Made by a program: the position numbers and the translations under genes. Shown here piece after piece: positions 1 through 8,909 of a stretch of 64,000 bases of DNA. Within the stretch, counting starts at the first letter, position 1. Every line of letters starts with the position of its first letter. The notes beneath the pieces are model-generated. The model ran no database searches. It was not told where the DNA came from and saw nothing but the letters and a program-made list of their open reading frames with translations. Origin of the DNA: an uncultured Lachnospiraceae bacterium (GTDB taxonomy: Bacteria > Bacillota > Clostridia > Lachnospirales > Lachnospiraceae); NCBI GenBank assembly GCA_910579935.1, contig CAJTVQ010000011.1:33549-97548 (forward strand). The letters are read 5' to 3'.

Positions 1-356
1 CACACAGGGACACTCCTTTTCATGACCAGGCCGCAGGAGATGTGGAACTTACCTGTTATCTGCTCTCCATCATACGCCTGATTCATCCCCCCGTACTGCT
101 GCCGGCTACTACGGCATTGGGAACCATCGACCCAGGCGGACGTGAAAAAGGCATTTTATCGGGTGCAAATGTGATCATGCCTAATCTGTCCCCTGTTTCC
201 GTCCGAAAAAAATATGAATTATATGACAATAAAATCTGTACTGGCGACGAATCCGCTCAATGTAAAAGCTCTCTCTCCGGCAAGATGAAATCCATTGGCT
301 ATGAAATTGTCACAGACCGCGGAGATATCAAGAAGCCGGAATCAGACACAGCCTGA
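1..356 (+). CDS. hydE: [FeFe] hydrogenase H-cluster maturase HydE, C-terminal part (5' end outside window)
   Basis: The reading frame is open from the left edge (codons in phase with base 3) to the TGA at 354-356, so this is the last ~118 codons of a longer gene. The residues HRDTPFHDQ, then LLPATTALGTIDPGGREKG and GANVIMPNLSP, are the conserved C-terminal part of HydE, a radical-SAM enzyme of H-cluster assembly. The radical-SAM CxxxCxxC motif would lie upstream, outside the window. hydG follows 45 bp downstream and hydF after that, which supports the call. The GTG at 42 is an internal codon, not a start. Confidence 0.9.
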   Translation, partial: HRDTPFHDQAAGDVELTCYLLSIIRLIHPPVLLPATTALGTIDPGGREKGILSGANVIMPNLSPVSVRKKYELYDNKICTGDESAQCKSSLSGKMKSIGYEIVTDRGDIKKPESDTA

Positions 357-401
357 CAAACAGGGATGCAGATAAACCGCCGGAAGAAAGGAAGAAAAAC
401 C

Positions 402-1850
402 ATGGCAATCTATGATCCGAAATCTCTTAAAGCAGAGGAATTCATAAACGATGAAGAAATCCTCGAAACCCTTGAATACGCCGAACAGAACAAACATAAT
501 CTCTCACTGATCAACGAAATCCTGGAAAAAGCCCGTCCCCGCAGAACGGAAACCGGCTGCGTGTGCAGCGGACTGACCCACAGAGAAGCCTCCGTTTTGC
601 TAGCCTGTGACATTCCGGAAAAAGTAGAAGAAATTTACCGCATTGCAGAAGAAATCAAACTTGCCTTCTACGGAAACCGCATTGTCATGTTCGCACCGCT
701 GTATCTGTCCAACTATTGCGTCAACGGATGCCTATACTGTCCCTATCATATGACGAACCGCCATATCACCCGTAAGAAGCTTACGCAGGAAGAGGTAAAG
801 CAGGAAGTCATTGCCCTTCAGGATATGGGACATAAACGTCTTGCCATTGAAGCGGGCGAAGACCCGGTACAGAATCCGATTGAATATATACTGGAATGCA
901 TCCGGACCATTTACAGCATCAACCACAAAAACGGCGCCATCCGCCGTGTCAATGTAAACATTGCCGCTACCACGGTAGAAAATTACCGCCGCCTGAAGGA
1001 AGCCGGAATCGGAACCTATATTCTCTTTCAGGAAACATATCATAAAAAAAGCTATTTAGAACTGCATCCGACCGGCCCGAAACACGATTACGATTACCAT
1101 ACGGAAGCCATGGACCGTGCAATGGAAGGCGGCATTGATGATGTAGGATTAGGCGTGCTCTTTGGCCTGGAGCTATATAAATATGAATTTGCGGGACTCA
1201 TCATGCACGCGGAACATTTGGAAGCAGTGCACGGCGTAGGCCCCCATACCATCAGCGTGCCGAGAGTAAAACATGCGGACGACATTGACCCGGATGTTTT
1301 TGACAACTCCATTCCCGATGATGTATTCGCTAAGATCATCGCATGTATCCGACTGGCCGTACCATATACGGGCATGATCATTTCCACCAGGGAATCTCAG
1401 GAAGTCAGAGAGCAGGCACTGCGTCTCGGTATCTCGCAGGTCAGCGGCGCATCCCGCACTTCGGTAGGCGGATATACCGAAAAAGAGCGTCCCCATGATT
1501 CCGAACAGTTCGATGTATCCGACCAGCGTTCTCTCGATGAAGTGGTATGCTGGCTGATGAAAAACGGCCATATTCCGTCTTTCTGTACCGCCTGCTACCG
1601 GGAAGGCCGCACCGGCGACCGCTTCATGAGCCTGTGCAAAAACGGTCAGATTCTCAACTGCTGCCATCCTAATGCATTAATGACACTGACGGAATATCTG
1701 ACAGACTATGCATCGGAGGAAACAAAGAAAATCGGATTTAACTTAATCGATCAAGAACTTGCCAGGATTCCAAATGACAAAGTAAGGGCAATAGCCGCAC
1801 AGAATATTGAAAATATCAAAAACTCTAACCGGCGGGATTTCCGGTTTTAA
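402..1850 (+). CDS. hydG: [FeFe] hydrogenase H-cluster radical SAM maturase HydG
   Basis: HydG cleaves tyrosine to supply CO and cyanide ligands for the [FeFe]-hydrogenase active site (family knowledge). The 482-residue product has the radical-SAM motif CVNGCLYC at about residues 106-113. A second cysteine cluster near the C-terminus (CTAC, then CKNGQILNCCHP) matches the auxiliary Fe-S site that separates HydG from thiamine synthase ThiH. The start at 402 is chosen because a purine-rich site (GGAAGAAAGG) lies just upstream and the product then begins MAIYDPKS. An in-frame ATG at 366 would add 12 basic residues of doubtful value. It sits between hydE and hydF on the same strand, consistent with one maturation operon. 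The hydrogenase itself is not in the window. Confidence 0.95.
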   Translation: MAIYDPKSLKAEEFINDEEILETLEYAEQNKHNLSLINEILEKARPRRTETGCVCSGLTHREASVLLACDIPEKVEEIYRIAEEIKLAFYGNRIVMFAPLYLSNYCVNGCLYCPYHMTNRHITRKKLTQEEVKQEVIALQDMGHKRLAIEAGEDPVQNPIEYILECIRTIYSINHKNGAIRRVNVNIAATTVENYRRLKEAGIGTYILFQETYHKKSYLELHPTGPKHDYDYHTEAMDRAMEGGIDDVGLGVLFGLELYKYEFAGLIMHAEHLEAVHGVGPHTISVPRVKHADDIDPDVFDNSIPDDVFAKIIACIRLAVPYTGMIISTRESQEVREQALRLGISQVSGASRTSVGGYTEKERPHDSEQFDVSDQRSLDEVVCWLMKNGHIPSFCTACYREGRTGDRFMSLCKNGQILNCCHPNALMTLTEYLTDYASEETKKIGFNLIDQELARIPNDKVRAIAAQNIENIKNSNRRDFRF

Positions 1851-1870
1851 CTGAAAGGCGGAATATAAAA

Positions 1871-3124
1871 ATGGGACTCAATGATATTTCATCTTCGGAA
1901 CGCATCCATATCGGTTTTTTCGGACTGAGAAACGCCGGAAAATCCAGCCTTGTCAATGCCGTAACCGGACAGGAACTGGCTTTGGTATCGGATGTCAAAG
2001 GAACCACTACCGATCCGGTAAAAAAAGCGATGGAGCTTCTTCCGCTCGGCCCCGTAGTCATCATTGACACTCCCGGCATTGACGATGAAGGCACACTGGG
2101 CGGGCTGCGCGTTAAAAAGGCCCGTCAGACACTCAACTACACCGATATTGCCGTACTGACCGTAGATGCTTCCAAGGGACTTCAGAATGCGGACCGTGAA
2201 CTGATAACGCTTTTTGAAGATAAAAAAATTCCCTATCTCATCGCTTACAATAAGGCGGACCTGCTGACGGATGACACTCCGGATATACATACAACTTCCT
2301 CTGACGCGATAAAAACAGCCGCTTCCCCGGAACATGTCATCTGCGTTAGTGCAGAAACAAAACAGAATATTTACGAATTAAAGGAAAAGATTGCAAATCT
2401 TGCAAAAAAAGAAGAAAATAACAAACATGTAGTCGCAGACCTGTTAAACAGCCGCGATACGGTAGTTCTGGTCGTTCCCATTGATTCGGCCGCTCCAAAG
2501 GGACGGCTCATCCTGCCCCAGCAGCAGACCATACGGGATATACTGGAGGCCGGAGCCATCGCCGTTGTTTCCCGTGATACCGAACTGGCTGAAACACTTT
2601 CTTCATTAAAAGAAAAACCCAGACTGGTCATTACCGATTCACAGGCATTCGGACAAGTCTCCCGCTGCACCCCTGCGGAAATACCGCTGACTTCCTTTTC
2701 CATCCTCTTTGCCCGTTACAAAGGAAATCTTGCCATGGCGGTAGAAGGCGCCGCACAGCTGAAAAAACTGAAAGACGGCGATACCGTACTGATTTCCGAA
2801 GGCTGTACCCACCACAGGCAGTGCGGAGACATCGGAACCGTAAAGCTTCCTGCATGGATAAAAGATCATACCCATAAGGACATTCATTTTGAATTCACTT
2901 CCGGTACGGAATTTCCGGAAGAATTATCCGGCTATGCGCTTATCATCCACTGCGGCGGATGTATGCTGAACGAAAGAGAAATGCAATACCGTCTCCGCCA
3001 CGCGAAGGACTGCGGCGTACCGATTACCAATTACGGCATTGCCATCGCACAGATGCACGGTATCCTAAAAAGGAGTCTGGAACCTTTTCCGGAAGTTTTA
3101 AAAATTTTGGAGGGCGATGCCTGA
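1871..3124 (+). CDS. hydF: [FeFe] hydrogenase H-cluster maturation GTPase HydF
   Basis: HydF is the scaffold GTPase that receives the di-iron precursor made by HydE and HydG and passes it to the apo-hydrogenase. The 417-residue protein has an N-terminal Era/TrmE-like G domain: P-loop GLRNAGKS at residues 18-25, switch threonines in KGTTTDP, DTPG, and NKAD. The C-terminal domain carries the Fe-S ligands, CTHHRQC and about 40 residues later HCGGC near residue 360, the CxH...HCxxC arrangement of HydF. It starts 20 bp after hydG, with GGCGGAATATAAAA upstream. A hairpin overlapping the stop codon ends the operon. Confidence 0.96.
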   Translation: MGLNDISSSERIHIGFFGLRNAGKSSLVNAVTGQELALVSDVKGTTTDPVKKAMELLPLGPVVIIDTPGIDDEGTLGGLRVKKARQTLNYTDIAVLTVDASKGLQNADRELITLFEDKKIPYLIAYNKADLLTDDTPDIHTTSSDAIKTAASPEHVICVSAETKQNIYELKEKIANLAKKEENNKHVVADLLNSRDTVVLVVPIDSAAPKGRLILPQQQTIRDILEAGAIAVVSRDTELAETLSSLKEKPRLVITDSQAFGQVSRCTPAEIPLTSFSILFARYKGNLAMAVEGAAQLKKLKDGDTVLISEGCTHHRQCGDIGTVKLPAWIKDHTHKDIHFEFTSGTEFPEELSGYALIIHCGGCMLNEREMQYRLRHAKDCGVPITNYGIAIAQMHGILKRSLEPFPEVLKILEGDA

Positions 3125-3145
3125 AAGGCCGCCCTCCGTTTTACT
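3109..3145 (+). terminator. Rho-independent terminator of hydEGF
   Basis: GGAGGGCG (3109-3116) pairs with CGCCCTCC (3130-3137), followed by a T-rich tail. The left arm is inside the last codons of hydF, so the stop codon lies in the loop. The converging gene on the other strand ends 3 bp beyond. Confidence 0.8.
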
Positions 3146-3147
3146 TT

Positions 3148-4005
3148 CTATTTATGCTTTTTCGTTTCATCAAGATCATCTTTCAGAAAATCCAGACCGT
3201 AACCGCTGGAACGGTTTTCCCTGATATAATTAATTACAAACTCCCTGACCGTTTCATAATTATCATCTGCCTGTTTTTTTATCTCCGGAAGTTCCGTCTT
3301 ATGCTTTGTATCAACTGCATCCGGAACATCGGAAACTATAAGCTTTTCCTTCTCTCCGCTGTCTTTTCCAAGCTCCTCGGTCAGCTCCGCAGCCTCTTCG
3401 GCTTTTTCTCCGATTTCTTCCGCGGCTTCTTCCTTCCGTTCTGCCTTATCCTTTTCTTCCTGAGCCAGTTCCTCTTCCGTGGGAAGGCTGAGATATCTTG
3501 CCGATTTCACAAACTCCATGTGGACATCCTGTATACCCATGGTTTTTTTCAGAATCTTTTCCATTAATCCCAGTTTCTTTCCCTCCGGAATATTGGGATT
3601 GTTCATAATGGACTTGGCTTCTGCCAAAAGGCTCCCCATTTTGTTCAATTTCAGCTTTTCCACATCATCTTTCGTTTTACAGTTCTCTAATTCCCTCTCA
3701 TAAGCTTTCTTTTCGTTCTGTATTTCCTCATATTCCTTATATAATTCGGGATTATTTCTCTGTAAATACTCGATTTCTTCACTGGTCAAAGATGAACCGG
3801 CTTTCAGCTTGGTACTGATATCGGATAATTTTTTGCTTTCCCTCATCTGTTCCAGATCCTCTTTATACTTCAATATCTGTTTTGCCACCGGATCCAGATC
3901 CTTTTTCTCCCATAACTTCCCGCTCTTTTTTTTCTGCTGCCATTTGCCGTCCATTTCTGCTAATTTTACCGTACTGCGAATCGTCCCTGATACTATCGGT
4001 AACAT
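3148..4005 (-). CDS. Hypothetical charged, coiled-coil protein
   Basis: I do not recognise a named domain. The 285-residue product is very rich in Lys and Glu. Residues about 40-125 look like long amphipathic helices, and about 180-215 is an Ala/Glu/Lys-rich stretch that is probably coiled coil. There is no signal peptide or membrane segment, so it is probably cytoplasmic. The start is supported by AGGGAGG about 8 bp upstream of the ATG. It is a single gene between convergent hydF and the sugar transporter operon. Its composition loosely resembles the charged proteins at 60.2-61.6 kb in this window, but no specific shared motif is visible. Confidence 0.7.
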   Translation of the reverse strand: MLPIVSGTIRSTVKLAEMDGKWQQKKKSGKLWEKKDLDPVAKQILKYKEDLEQMRESKKLSDISTKLKAGSSLTSEEIEYLQRNNPELYKEYEEIQNEKKAYERELENCKTKDDVEKLKLNKMGSLLAEAKSIMNNPNIPEGKKLGLMEKILKKTMGIQDVHMEFVKSARYLSLPTEEELAQEEKDKAERKEEAAEEIGEKAEEAAELTEELGKDSGEKEKLIVSDVPDAVDTKHKTELPEIKKQADDNYETVREFVINYIRENRSSGYGLDFLKDDLDETKKHK

Positions 4006-4080
4006 GATATCAACCTCCCTGTCCCTATCTTATCATTTATATCGGCAGAATCCGCATATATATTATATTTCTGGCTATAT

Positions 4081-4947
4081 TTAGCCTTTGACAGCCCCGG
4101 CGACCATTCCTTTAATAATCTGCTTACTGAAGACAAAGTACAGTACAACGATCGGCGACATGGTGATCAGCATGGCCGCCATCTGCTTCGGATAATCGGA
4201 AGCAAACTGTCCCTTGAACTGCGTTAATGCCAACGGCACTGTCTGTAATCCAACATCCTTGATCAATACCAGGGCAAACGAAAATTCATTCCAGCAGCTG
4301 AAAATCTGAATGATCGCTACCGTAACCAGAATCGGTTTGCAAATCGGCAGAATGATTTTCCACAGAGTATTGGAAAAACTGCTCCCGTCAATTGCCGCCG
4401 CTTCTTCCAAAGAAACCGGAATCCCTTTTACATACCCTTCTACGAGGAAGATTCCCATGGGCAGACCGAAGGACACATATGGCAGTAATAATGTAAACCA
4501 CCGGTTTGACATACCGCAGTTCCTGAATACGACATAAATCGGAACCAGCAGGGAATGAATCGGAATCAGCATACCCATCAGGAACATGATGTATAAAATC
4601 CGGTTCAATTTAAAACGGACTCTTGCCAGAATATAACCCACAATAAAGGAAAATAAAACAATTAATAAAATTGATAAAAATGTAGTCCGTACACTGTTGA
4701 ACATGGACTCCGCCAAATGGTAATCCGAATTCGTCAGAATACGTGTGTAATTTACCAGTGTCGGACTTTTAGGCAGTCCGATAATATCTGCATTGAATGC
4801 ACGTTTTTCCTTTAAAGATGAATAGATCATCCACACGATCGGGAAAATACAGGTAAGTGAAAATATAATTAATATAAGATTCATAAAAAATCCCAAAATA
4901 CCTTTTTGGATTTTATGCGTACCGCTTTCTTTTTCATGATTCATCAT
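4081..4947 (-). CDS. Carbohydrate ABC transporter permease, MalG/LacG type
   Basis: This is the second integral membrane subunit of a CUT1-type sugar importer. The 288-residue protein has about six hydrophobic segments, the first near residues 17-40. The cytoplasmic EAA loop reads EEAAAIDGSSFSNTLWKI, the docking site for the ATPase. The N-terminal segment followed by a large extracytoplasmic loop containing LPKSPTLVNYTRIL is typical of MalG-like subunits. It follows the other permease gene with 1 bp between them, so the two are surely translated from one mRNA. No ATPase gene is present. In Firmicutes such importers commonly share an MsmX-type ATPase encoded elsewhere. The substrate is not identifiable from sequence alone. 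Confidence 0.9.
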   Translation of the reverse strand: MMNHEKESGTHKIQKGILGFFMNLILIIFSLTCIFPIVWMIYSSLKEKRAFNADIIGLPKSPTLVNYTRILTNSDYHLAESMFNSVRTTFLSILLIVLFSFIVGYILARVRFKLNRILYIMFLMGMLIPIHSLLVPIYVVFRNCGMSNRWFTLLLPYVSFGLPMGIFLVEGYVKGIPVSLEEAAAIDGSSFSNTLWKIILPICKPILVTVAIIQIFSCWNEFSFALVLIKDVGLQTVPLALTQFKGQFASDYPKQMAAMLITMSPIVVLYFVFSKQIIKGMVAGAVKG

Positions 4948-4948
4948 C

Positions 4949-5842
4949 TTACGCCTCCTTTTCCCTTGTAAAATATTTGATCAGACCCTGGGAACCGCCT
5001 ATTACCAATAAAGAAAGTACAAAGATACCCACGGAAATACAGCTTCCGTATCCCATATTACTCTGGTTAAAGGAAATCTGATAACCATACATCGCCATAA
5101 CCATGGATGCCGTTCCGGGACCTCCCTTTGTCATAACAAAAATATTGTCAAATGCTTTCATGTTTCCGGCAATACAAAGAGTAATACATACCAGCATCGT
5201 GTTCTTTATCAATGGAAGGGTGATATACCATGCTTTCTGCATACCGTTTGCCCCGTCAATCTCCGCACTCTCAAACACTTCTCCGTCAATGGAAGAAATG
5301 GCGGAAAGCATGATCACCATATAGTAACCGATAAACTGCCAGATCAGCGGAATGGATACAAGCAGCATAACTTTATCCGTTTCGTTCAGCCATACTTTAC
5401 AAAGATCCGGTCTCCCGATGGTTTTTAAAAACCAGTTGATAATACCATATTGGTTATGATAAATCATATTCCAAATTAAACCGATACAAACTGCAGAGAT
5501 TGTACTGGGAAAAAATCCAAAGGTACGATGCATCCCTTTCAGTTTTACCAGTTTCGAATTCACCATGATGACCAAAATAAAAGCGATGCCGATCTGTCCG
5601 ATAATACATGCAATAACCAAATAAATATTATGTCCAAATGCTTCCCAAAATGTTTTATCCGCAAACAGCGTGATGTAATTCTGTAATCCGGTAAAGGTTT
5701 TCTGTGGACCGCCTTTCCATTCAAAGAAGCTATATACGAGAGCCGTTATCAGCGGTACAAATACAGTAAATACAAACATTGCTACGGGTACAAGGAGATA
5801 TAAAAATATAGTTTTTCCTTTCGGCTTAATTGAATTTAACAT
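4949..5842 (-). CDS. Sugar ABC transporter permease, MalF/UgpA type
   Basis: First membrane subunit of the CUT1 importer, 297 residues with six predicted membrane helices. The EAA loop is ESAEIDGANGMQKAWYITL in the second half. The N-terminal helix (about 12-34) is followed by FFEWKGGPQKTFTGLQNY, which is characteristic of this family. It lies between the binding-protein gene and the MalG-type permease gene. The gap to the binding-protein gene is 157 bp and holds a perfect 14-bp stem-loop, which probably sets a higher level of binding protein than of permeases. Confidence 0.9.
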   Translation of the reverse strand: MLNSIKPKGKTIFLYLLVPVAMFVFTVFVPLITALVYSFFEWKGGPQKTFTGLQNYITLFADKTFWEAFGHNIYLVIACIIGQIGIAFILVIMVNSKLVKLKGMHRTFGFFPSTISAVCIGLIWNMIYHNQYGIINWFLKTIGRPDLCKVWLNETDKVMLLVSIPLIWQFIGYYMVIMLSAISSIDGEVFESAEIDGANGMQKAWYITLPLIKNTMLVCITLCIAGNMKAFDNIFVMTKGGPGTASMVMAMYGYQISFNQSNMGYGSCISVGIFVLSLLVIGGSQGLIKYFTREKEA

Positions 5843-5892
5843 TCCACAGCCCCTCTCTTTCCTGAAATTATCTAAAGTTGCCTCTTATGATA

Positions 5893-5925
5893 AACTGACC
5901 TCTGTCTACTTGACAGAGGTCAGTT
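5893..5925 (-). promoter_or_regulatory. Intercistronic stem-loop between binding-protein and permease genes
   Basis: AACTGACCTCTGTC (5893-5906) and GACAGAGGTCAGTT (5912-5925) form a perfect 14-bp stem with a 5-base loop. On the transcribed strand it is followed by TATCAT, not a U-run, so it resembles an mRNA-stabilising or processing hairpin more than a terminator. Its place after the binding-protein gene parallels the hairpin after malE in maltose operons. Confidence 0.75.
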
Positions 5926-5999
5926 CAGGCAGAACAACTTTTGTAACCACTATTTCCTTACTATCACTACCTAATCATCGGGAAAACTCCCTCCGTATT

Positions 6000-7457
6000 T
6001 TAGTAGTTGGCTTCATAAGCTTTCTGTGCGTTTGCAGCCACATCTTCCGGTGTCATATCGCCGTTCATCATGGTCTGCAGGTCTGTGTTCAATACATCCC
6101 ATACTGCATTTGTAATATAAGAATCATAGATTTCGCAGGTTTCTGTGTTCACATAAGACCAGTTGTAGAAATCCTGTGTAATCTGGTCGAAAGCGCTAAG
6201 GTCAACATCTGCAACTTTGGTCAGACCGCCTAAAGCATAATTCTCAGCTACAAAACTTGCAAATTCAGGTCCTGTAATGAACTCGGCCAAATCAATTGCT
6301 GCTGCCAGTTTTTCCGGCTCATTTGCTAATTTTGCATTGATCGCTACTGCATAACCAAGTCCGATATTCTGAGAGTTCGGTGCTTTTGTTGCATCTGCAG
6401 GCTGAGGAAGAACCGCAAAGCCCATGTTGTTCCATTTTGTCTCATCTGTTTCTTTCAAAGTAGCCCAAATATAAGATTCATCCCAGTTTCCGCCGATGAA
6501 TGCTGCTGCATCACCGGAGATATAATATTCACGTGCATCTTCGTTCGTTACTACGTTGAAGTCTTCATTAAAAATTTCAGTCTGTGTAAACAGGCGCTGT
6601 GTCTCTGCCAGTGCGCTTACAAATTCAGCATCCGTGAAAGCTGCACCGCCCTTTGCAACCAGGCTCATGAACCAGTCGGGACCTGTATATCTGTTGCCCA
6701 GTGTAGAGAGGAAGTCAGAGTTTGCCTGCCACTTGCCGCCATTGCCGAATGCAACTGTGGTGATACCCTGTCCGTTAAAATATTCAGAAGCTTTTTCTAC
6801 ATCCGCCCATGTTGTAGGGAAGGAATCAAAGCCTGCATCTTTCCACATAGCTTTATCATAAATAACAACCGTACATGTACCGCCTGTCAGAGCCGGATAT
6901 CCGTAAATGGAATCACCAACCGTAAACGGTGCAAAGTATGCCTGATTATAGTCTGCATAATACGGAGAAGATTTAATATCGTTTGTCAGATCATAAACCA
7001 GTCCCTGATTTGCCCAGTCAATGGTATTCATACCCTGAAGCAGGAATACGTCCGGAAGGTCGTCTGCTGCTGCCAATGTTGCAATCTGTGTTTTATATTC
7101 CGCATTAGCCAGTACGTTCTGTGTCAGCGTGATATCCGGATGAGCTTCATCCCAAAGCCCCAGCACCGTACGGAATCCGTCCGAACCGCCGTTTCCTTCA
7201 GATTCTTCCGAAGTAGAATAATGCATGATCTCCAATTCACCTGCAAAAGTAATATCACCTGTTGCTTCTGCCGGAGCTTCTGCTTCCGGTGTCTCCGCTG
7301 CGGGCGTTTCCGCCGGAGCTTCTGCCGCGGGTGTCTCTGCTGCCGGTGTCTCTGCCGGAGTTTCCGCTGCCGGTGTGTCTCCCGAACCACCGCATCCTGC
7401 CAGTACAGATGCTACCATGGCTGTTGAAAGTAACAATCCAAGTAATTTCTTTTTCAT
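6000..7457 (-). CDS. Sugar ABC transporter substrate-binding lipoprotein
   Basis: Extracellular lipid-anchored receptor of the importer, 485 residues. The signal peptide ends in lipobox LAGC with Cys22 as the lipidated residue. Residues about 28-66 are a low-complexity linker of repeated PAAETPAE-type units, likely a spacer from membrane to binding domain. The rest is an MalE/UgpB-like fold (family 1 solute-binding protein) with MHYSTSEESEGN and DEAHPDITLTQN near its start. lacI is 47 bp upstream and the two permease genes are downstream, so all four form one operon. Ligand is unknown. The nearby nag genes make an amino sugar or oligosaccharide possible, but this is inference. Confidence 0.92.
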   Translation of the reverse strand: MKKKLLGLLLSTAMVASVLAGCGGSGDTPAAETPAETPAAETPAAEAPAETPAAETPEAEAPAEATGDITFAGELEIMHYSTSEESEGNGGSDGFRTVLGLWDEAHPDITLTQNVLANAEYKTQIATLAAADDLPDVFLLQGMNTIDWANQGLVYDLTNDIKSSPYYADYNQAYFAPFTVGDSIYGYPALTGGTCTVVIYDKAMWKDAGFDSFPTTWADVEKASEYFNGQGITTVAFGNGGKWQANSDFLSTLGNRYTGPDWFMSLVAKGGAAFTDAEFVSALAETQRLFTQTEIFNEDFNVVTNEDAREYYISGDAAAFIGGNWDESYIWATLKETDETKWNNMGFAVLPQPADATKAPNSQNIGLGYAVAINAKLANEPEKLAAAIDLAEFITGPEFASFVAENYALGGLTKVADVDLSAFDQITQDFYNWSYVNTETCEIYDSYITNAVWDVLNTDLQTMMNGDMTPEDVAANAQKAYEANY

Positions 7458-7504
7458 AACTTCATACCTCCTTGAGATTCAGTTTTGACGGATTACGATT
7501 CCAA

Positions 7505-8542
7505 TCAATCGTTATCACGCCAGTTCTGTTCAAACATTTTCCTTATGGTCTGACCTTCGAATACCGTTCCCTTCACATTCGTAATTTCCCGAACTGCCGT
7601 TCGCGGATTCTCAATCAGATCAATCAGTTTCTCTGCGGCATACCGACCTATATGTAGAGTATCCTGTTTTAAAGTCGTCAGCATCGGAACCACATGTCTT
7701 GCTAACCGGATTCCATCATACCCAACCAAAGAGATATCCTCCGGTATACTCATTCCCCGCTTTCTGATCACATTAATTCCTCCAAAAGCAGATAAATCGT
7801 CCGGATACATAATACACGTCGGAGGATCTTGCATATCAAGCAGTTTCGCGGTGGCTTTAGCGGCACCTTCCACATCTCTGTATTCGCTTTCCAAAATATA
7901 CGTATCCGGTATCTCCAGTCCAAGCTTTTCGGCCGTCCTGAAAAAACTGGAAAGCCTGCTTCTGGTAACATGCGAATCCGCTCCATGGATATAAGCGATC
8001 TTGCGGTGTCCCATTTGGTATATGTAGGAAAGAAGATCCTCTATACCACTTACATTGTCAGACATCACTGCCATTCTGTCATTAAATACATAATCAACCG
8101 TTACTATCGGAATATCACTTTTTACCAGTTCAAGAACCTCCGGGTCCGTGAAATCCACACACGCGATCACTACTCCGTCAAATCCTCTGTACCTGGCACG
8201 CTCCAAATAACTCATGTGGTGTTTTCTTCCCTGATTACAATTCAGAAAAGTCAGATCATAATCCTTCTGTTCAACAGCCACCTTAAAACTGTCCAAAACC
8301 GCGGCAAAGTAATCATGCGTAAGCCCGTTATTTGCTTCATCCGTAAAAAGCACACCAATGTTATAACTGCGCTTTGTTTTCAGCGTCCTGGCAAATAAAT
8401 TCGGATGATACCCCATTTCTTCCGCCTTATGCCGAATCATGGCTTTTCTTTCCTCGCTGATATCCGAATGGTTATTCAATGCTTTGCTTACCGTTGCAAC
8501 AGATACGTGACACTCTCTTGCTATATCTTTCAGTGATGTCAT
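7505..8542 (-). CDS. LacI/GalR family transcriptional regulator
   Basis: 345-residue repressor-type protein with an N-terminal LacI helix-turn-helix (TSLKDIARECHVSVATVSKA, residues 2-21) and a periplasmic-binding-protein-like effector domain (for example SLVGYDGIRLARHVVPMLTTL). It is the first gene of the transporter operon. Two copies of a LacI-type site containing AAACGTTT lie upstream, one just downstream of the -10 box of its own promoter, so the protein probably represses its own operon until the imported sugar or a derivative binds. Confidence 0.94.
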   Translation of the reverse strand: MTSLKDIARECHVSVATVSKALNNHSDISEERKAMIRHKAEEMGYHPNLFARTLKTKRSYNIGVLFTDEANNGLTHDYFAAVLDSFKVAVEQKDYDLTFLNCNQGRKHHMSYLERARYRGFDGVVIACVDFTDPEVLELVKSDIPIVTVDYVFNDRMAVMSDNVSGIEDLLSYIYQMGHRKIAYIHGADSHVTRSRLSSFFRTAEKLGLEIPDTYILESEYRDVEGAAKATAKLLDMQDPPTCIMYPDDLSAFGGINVIRKRGMSIPEDISLVGYDGIRLARHVVPMLTTLKQDTLHIGRYAAEKLIDLIENPRTAVREITNVKGTVFEGQTIRKMFEQNWRDND

Positions 8543-8596
8543 ACCGCCTACCTCCTGTTCACTACTTTTTTATACTCCCCAAATCGGTATACAACA

Positions 8597-8635
8597 GGTG
8601 TAGCGTAAACGATATCCTTAAACGTTTTCTACACC
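8597..8635 (-). promoter_or_regulatory. Probable LacI-family operator region O1
   Basis: GGTGTAG (8597-8603) and CTACACC (8629-8635) form an inverted repeat. Inside it are CGTAAACG and the 14-mer CTTAAACGTTTTCT (8617-8630), whose AAACGTTT core is the usual CG-centred LacI-family palindrome. The site covers the predicted transcription start of lacI. Confidence 0.7.
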
Positions 8636-8638
8636 TTT

Positions 8639-8667
8639 ATTATATGCTTTATGCCGATGTATTGCAA
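8639..8667 (-). promoter_or_regulatory. Promoter of lacI-ABC transporter operon
   Basis: On the minus strand TTGCAA (8662-8667) and TATAAT (8639-8644) are 17 bp apart, a good sigma-A promoter. The operator starts immediately downstream. Confidence 0.85.
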
Positions 8668-8770
8668 GCTTTTTCATTCGTTTTTGTGATTTTCGTTATA
8701 TTTAGTCAAAAATTTAATTTTCAATTTGTGCATTTTATATATTCTTATGTTTTGGAAATATATGTTTTTG

Positions 8771-8784
8771 CTTAAACGTTTTCT
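8771..8784 (-). promoter_or_regulatory. Second LacI-type operator O2
   Basis: The 14-mer CTTAAACGTTTTCT is repeated exactly 154 bp upstream of its copy in O1. Two identical sites at this spacing would suit repression by DNA looping. Otherwise the 8668-8831 gap is AT-rich with nothing else recognised. Confidence 0.65.
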
Positions 8785-8831
8785 TCCATTTAGTTCTCAA
8801 ATCATTTTCCGTAAATACTTTCATCCGGTCC

Positions 8832-8876
8832 TAAAAAAGAACCTTCCTGTATAAACTTCATACAAGAAGGTTCTTC
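8832..8876 (-). terminator. Rho-independent terminator of the PrsA-like gene
   Basis: GAACCTTCCTGTA (8839-8851) pairs with TACAAGAAGGTTC (8861-8873), with one G-U pair on the transcribed minus strand. It is followed on that strand by a run of six T. Confidence 0.85.
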
Positions 8877-8909
8877 TGTTTATCGGTCGATATGCATTCA
8901 TTTCCTGTT

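Noticed and set aside
366..401. Upstream ATG for hydG at 366
   Set aside because: It adds 12 basic residues not expected in HydG, and the purine-rich ribosome site fits the ATG at 402.
7124..7488. Several Ala/Arg/Ser-rich open frames on both strands around 7.1-7.5 kb
   Set aside because: They are antisense or out-of-frame readings of the repetitive PAAETPAE linker of the binding-protein gene, with no ribosome sites.
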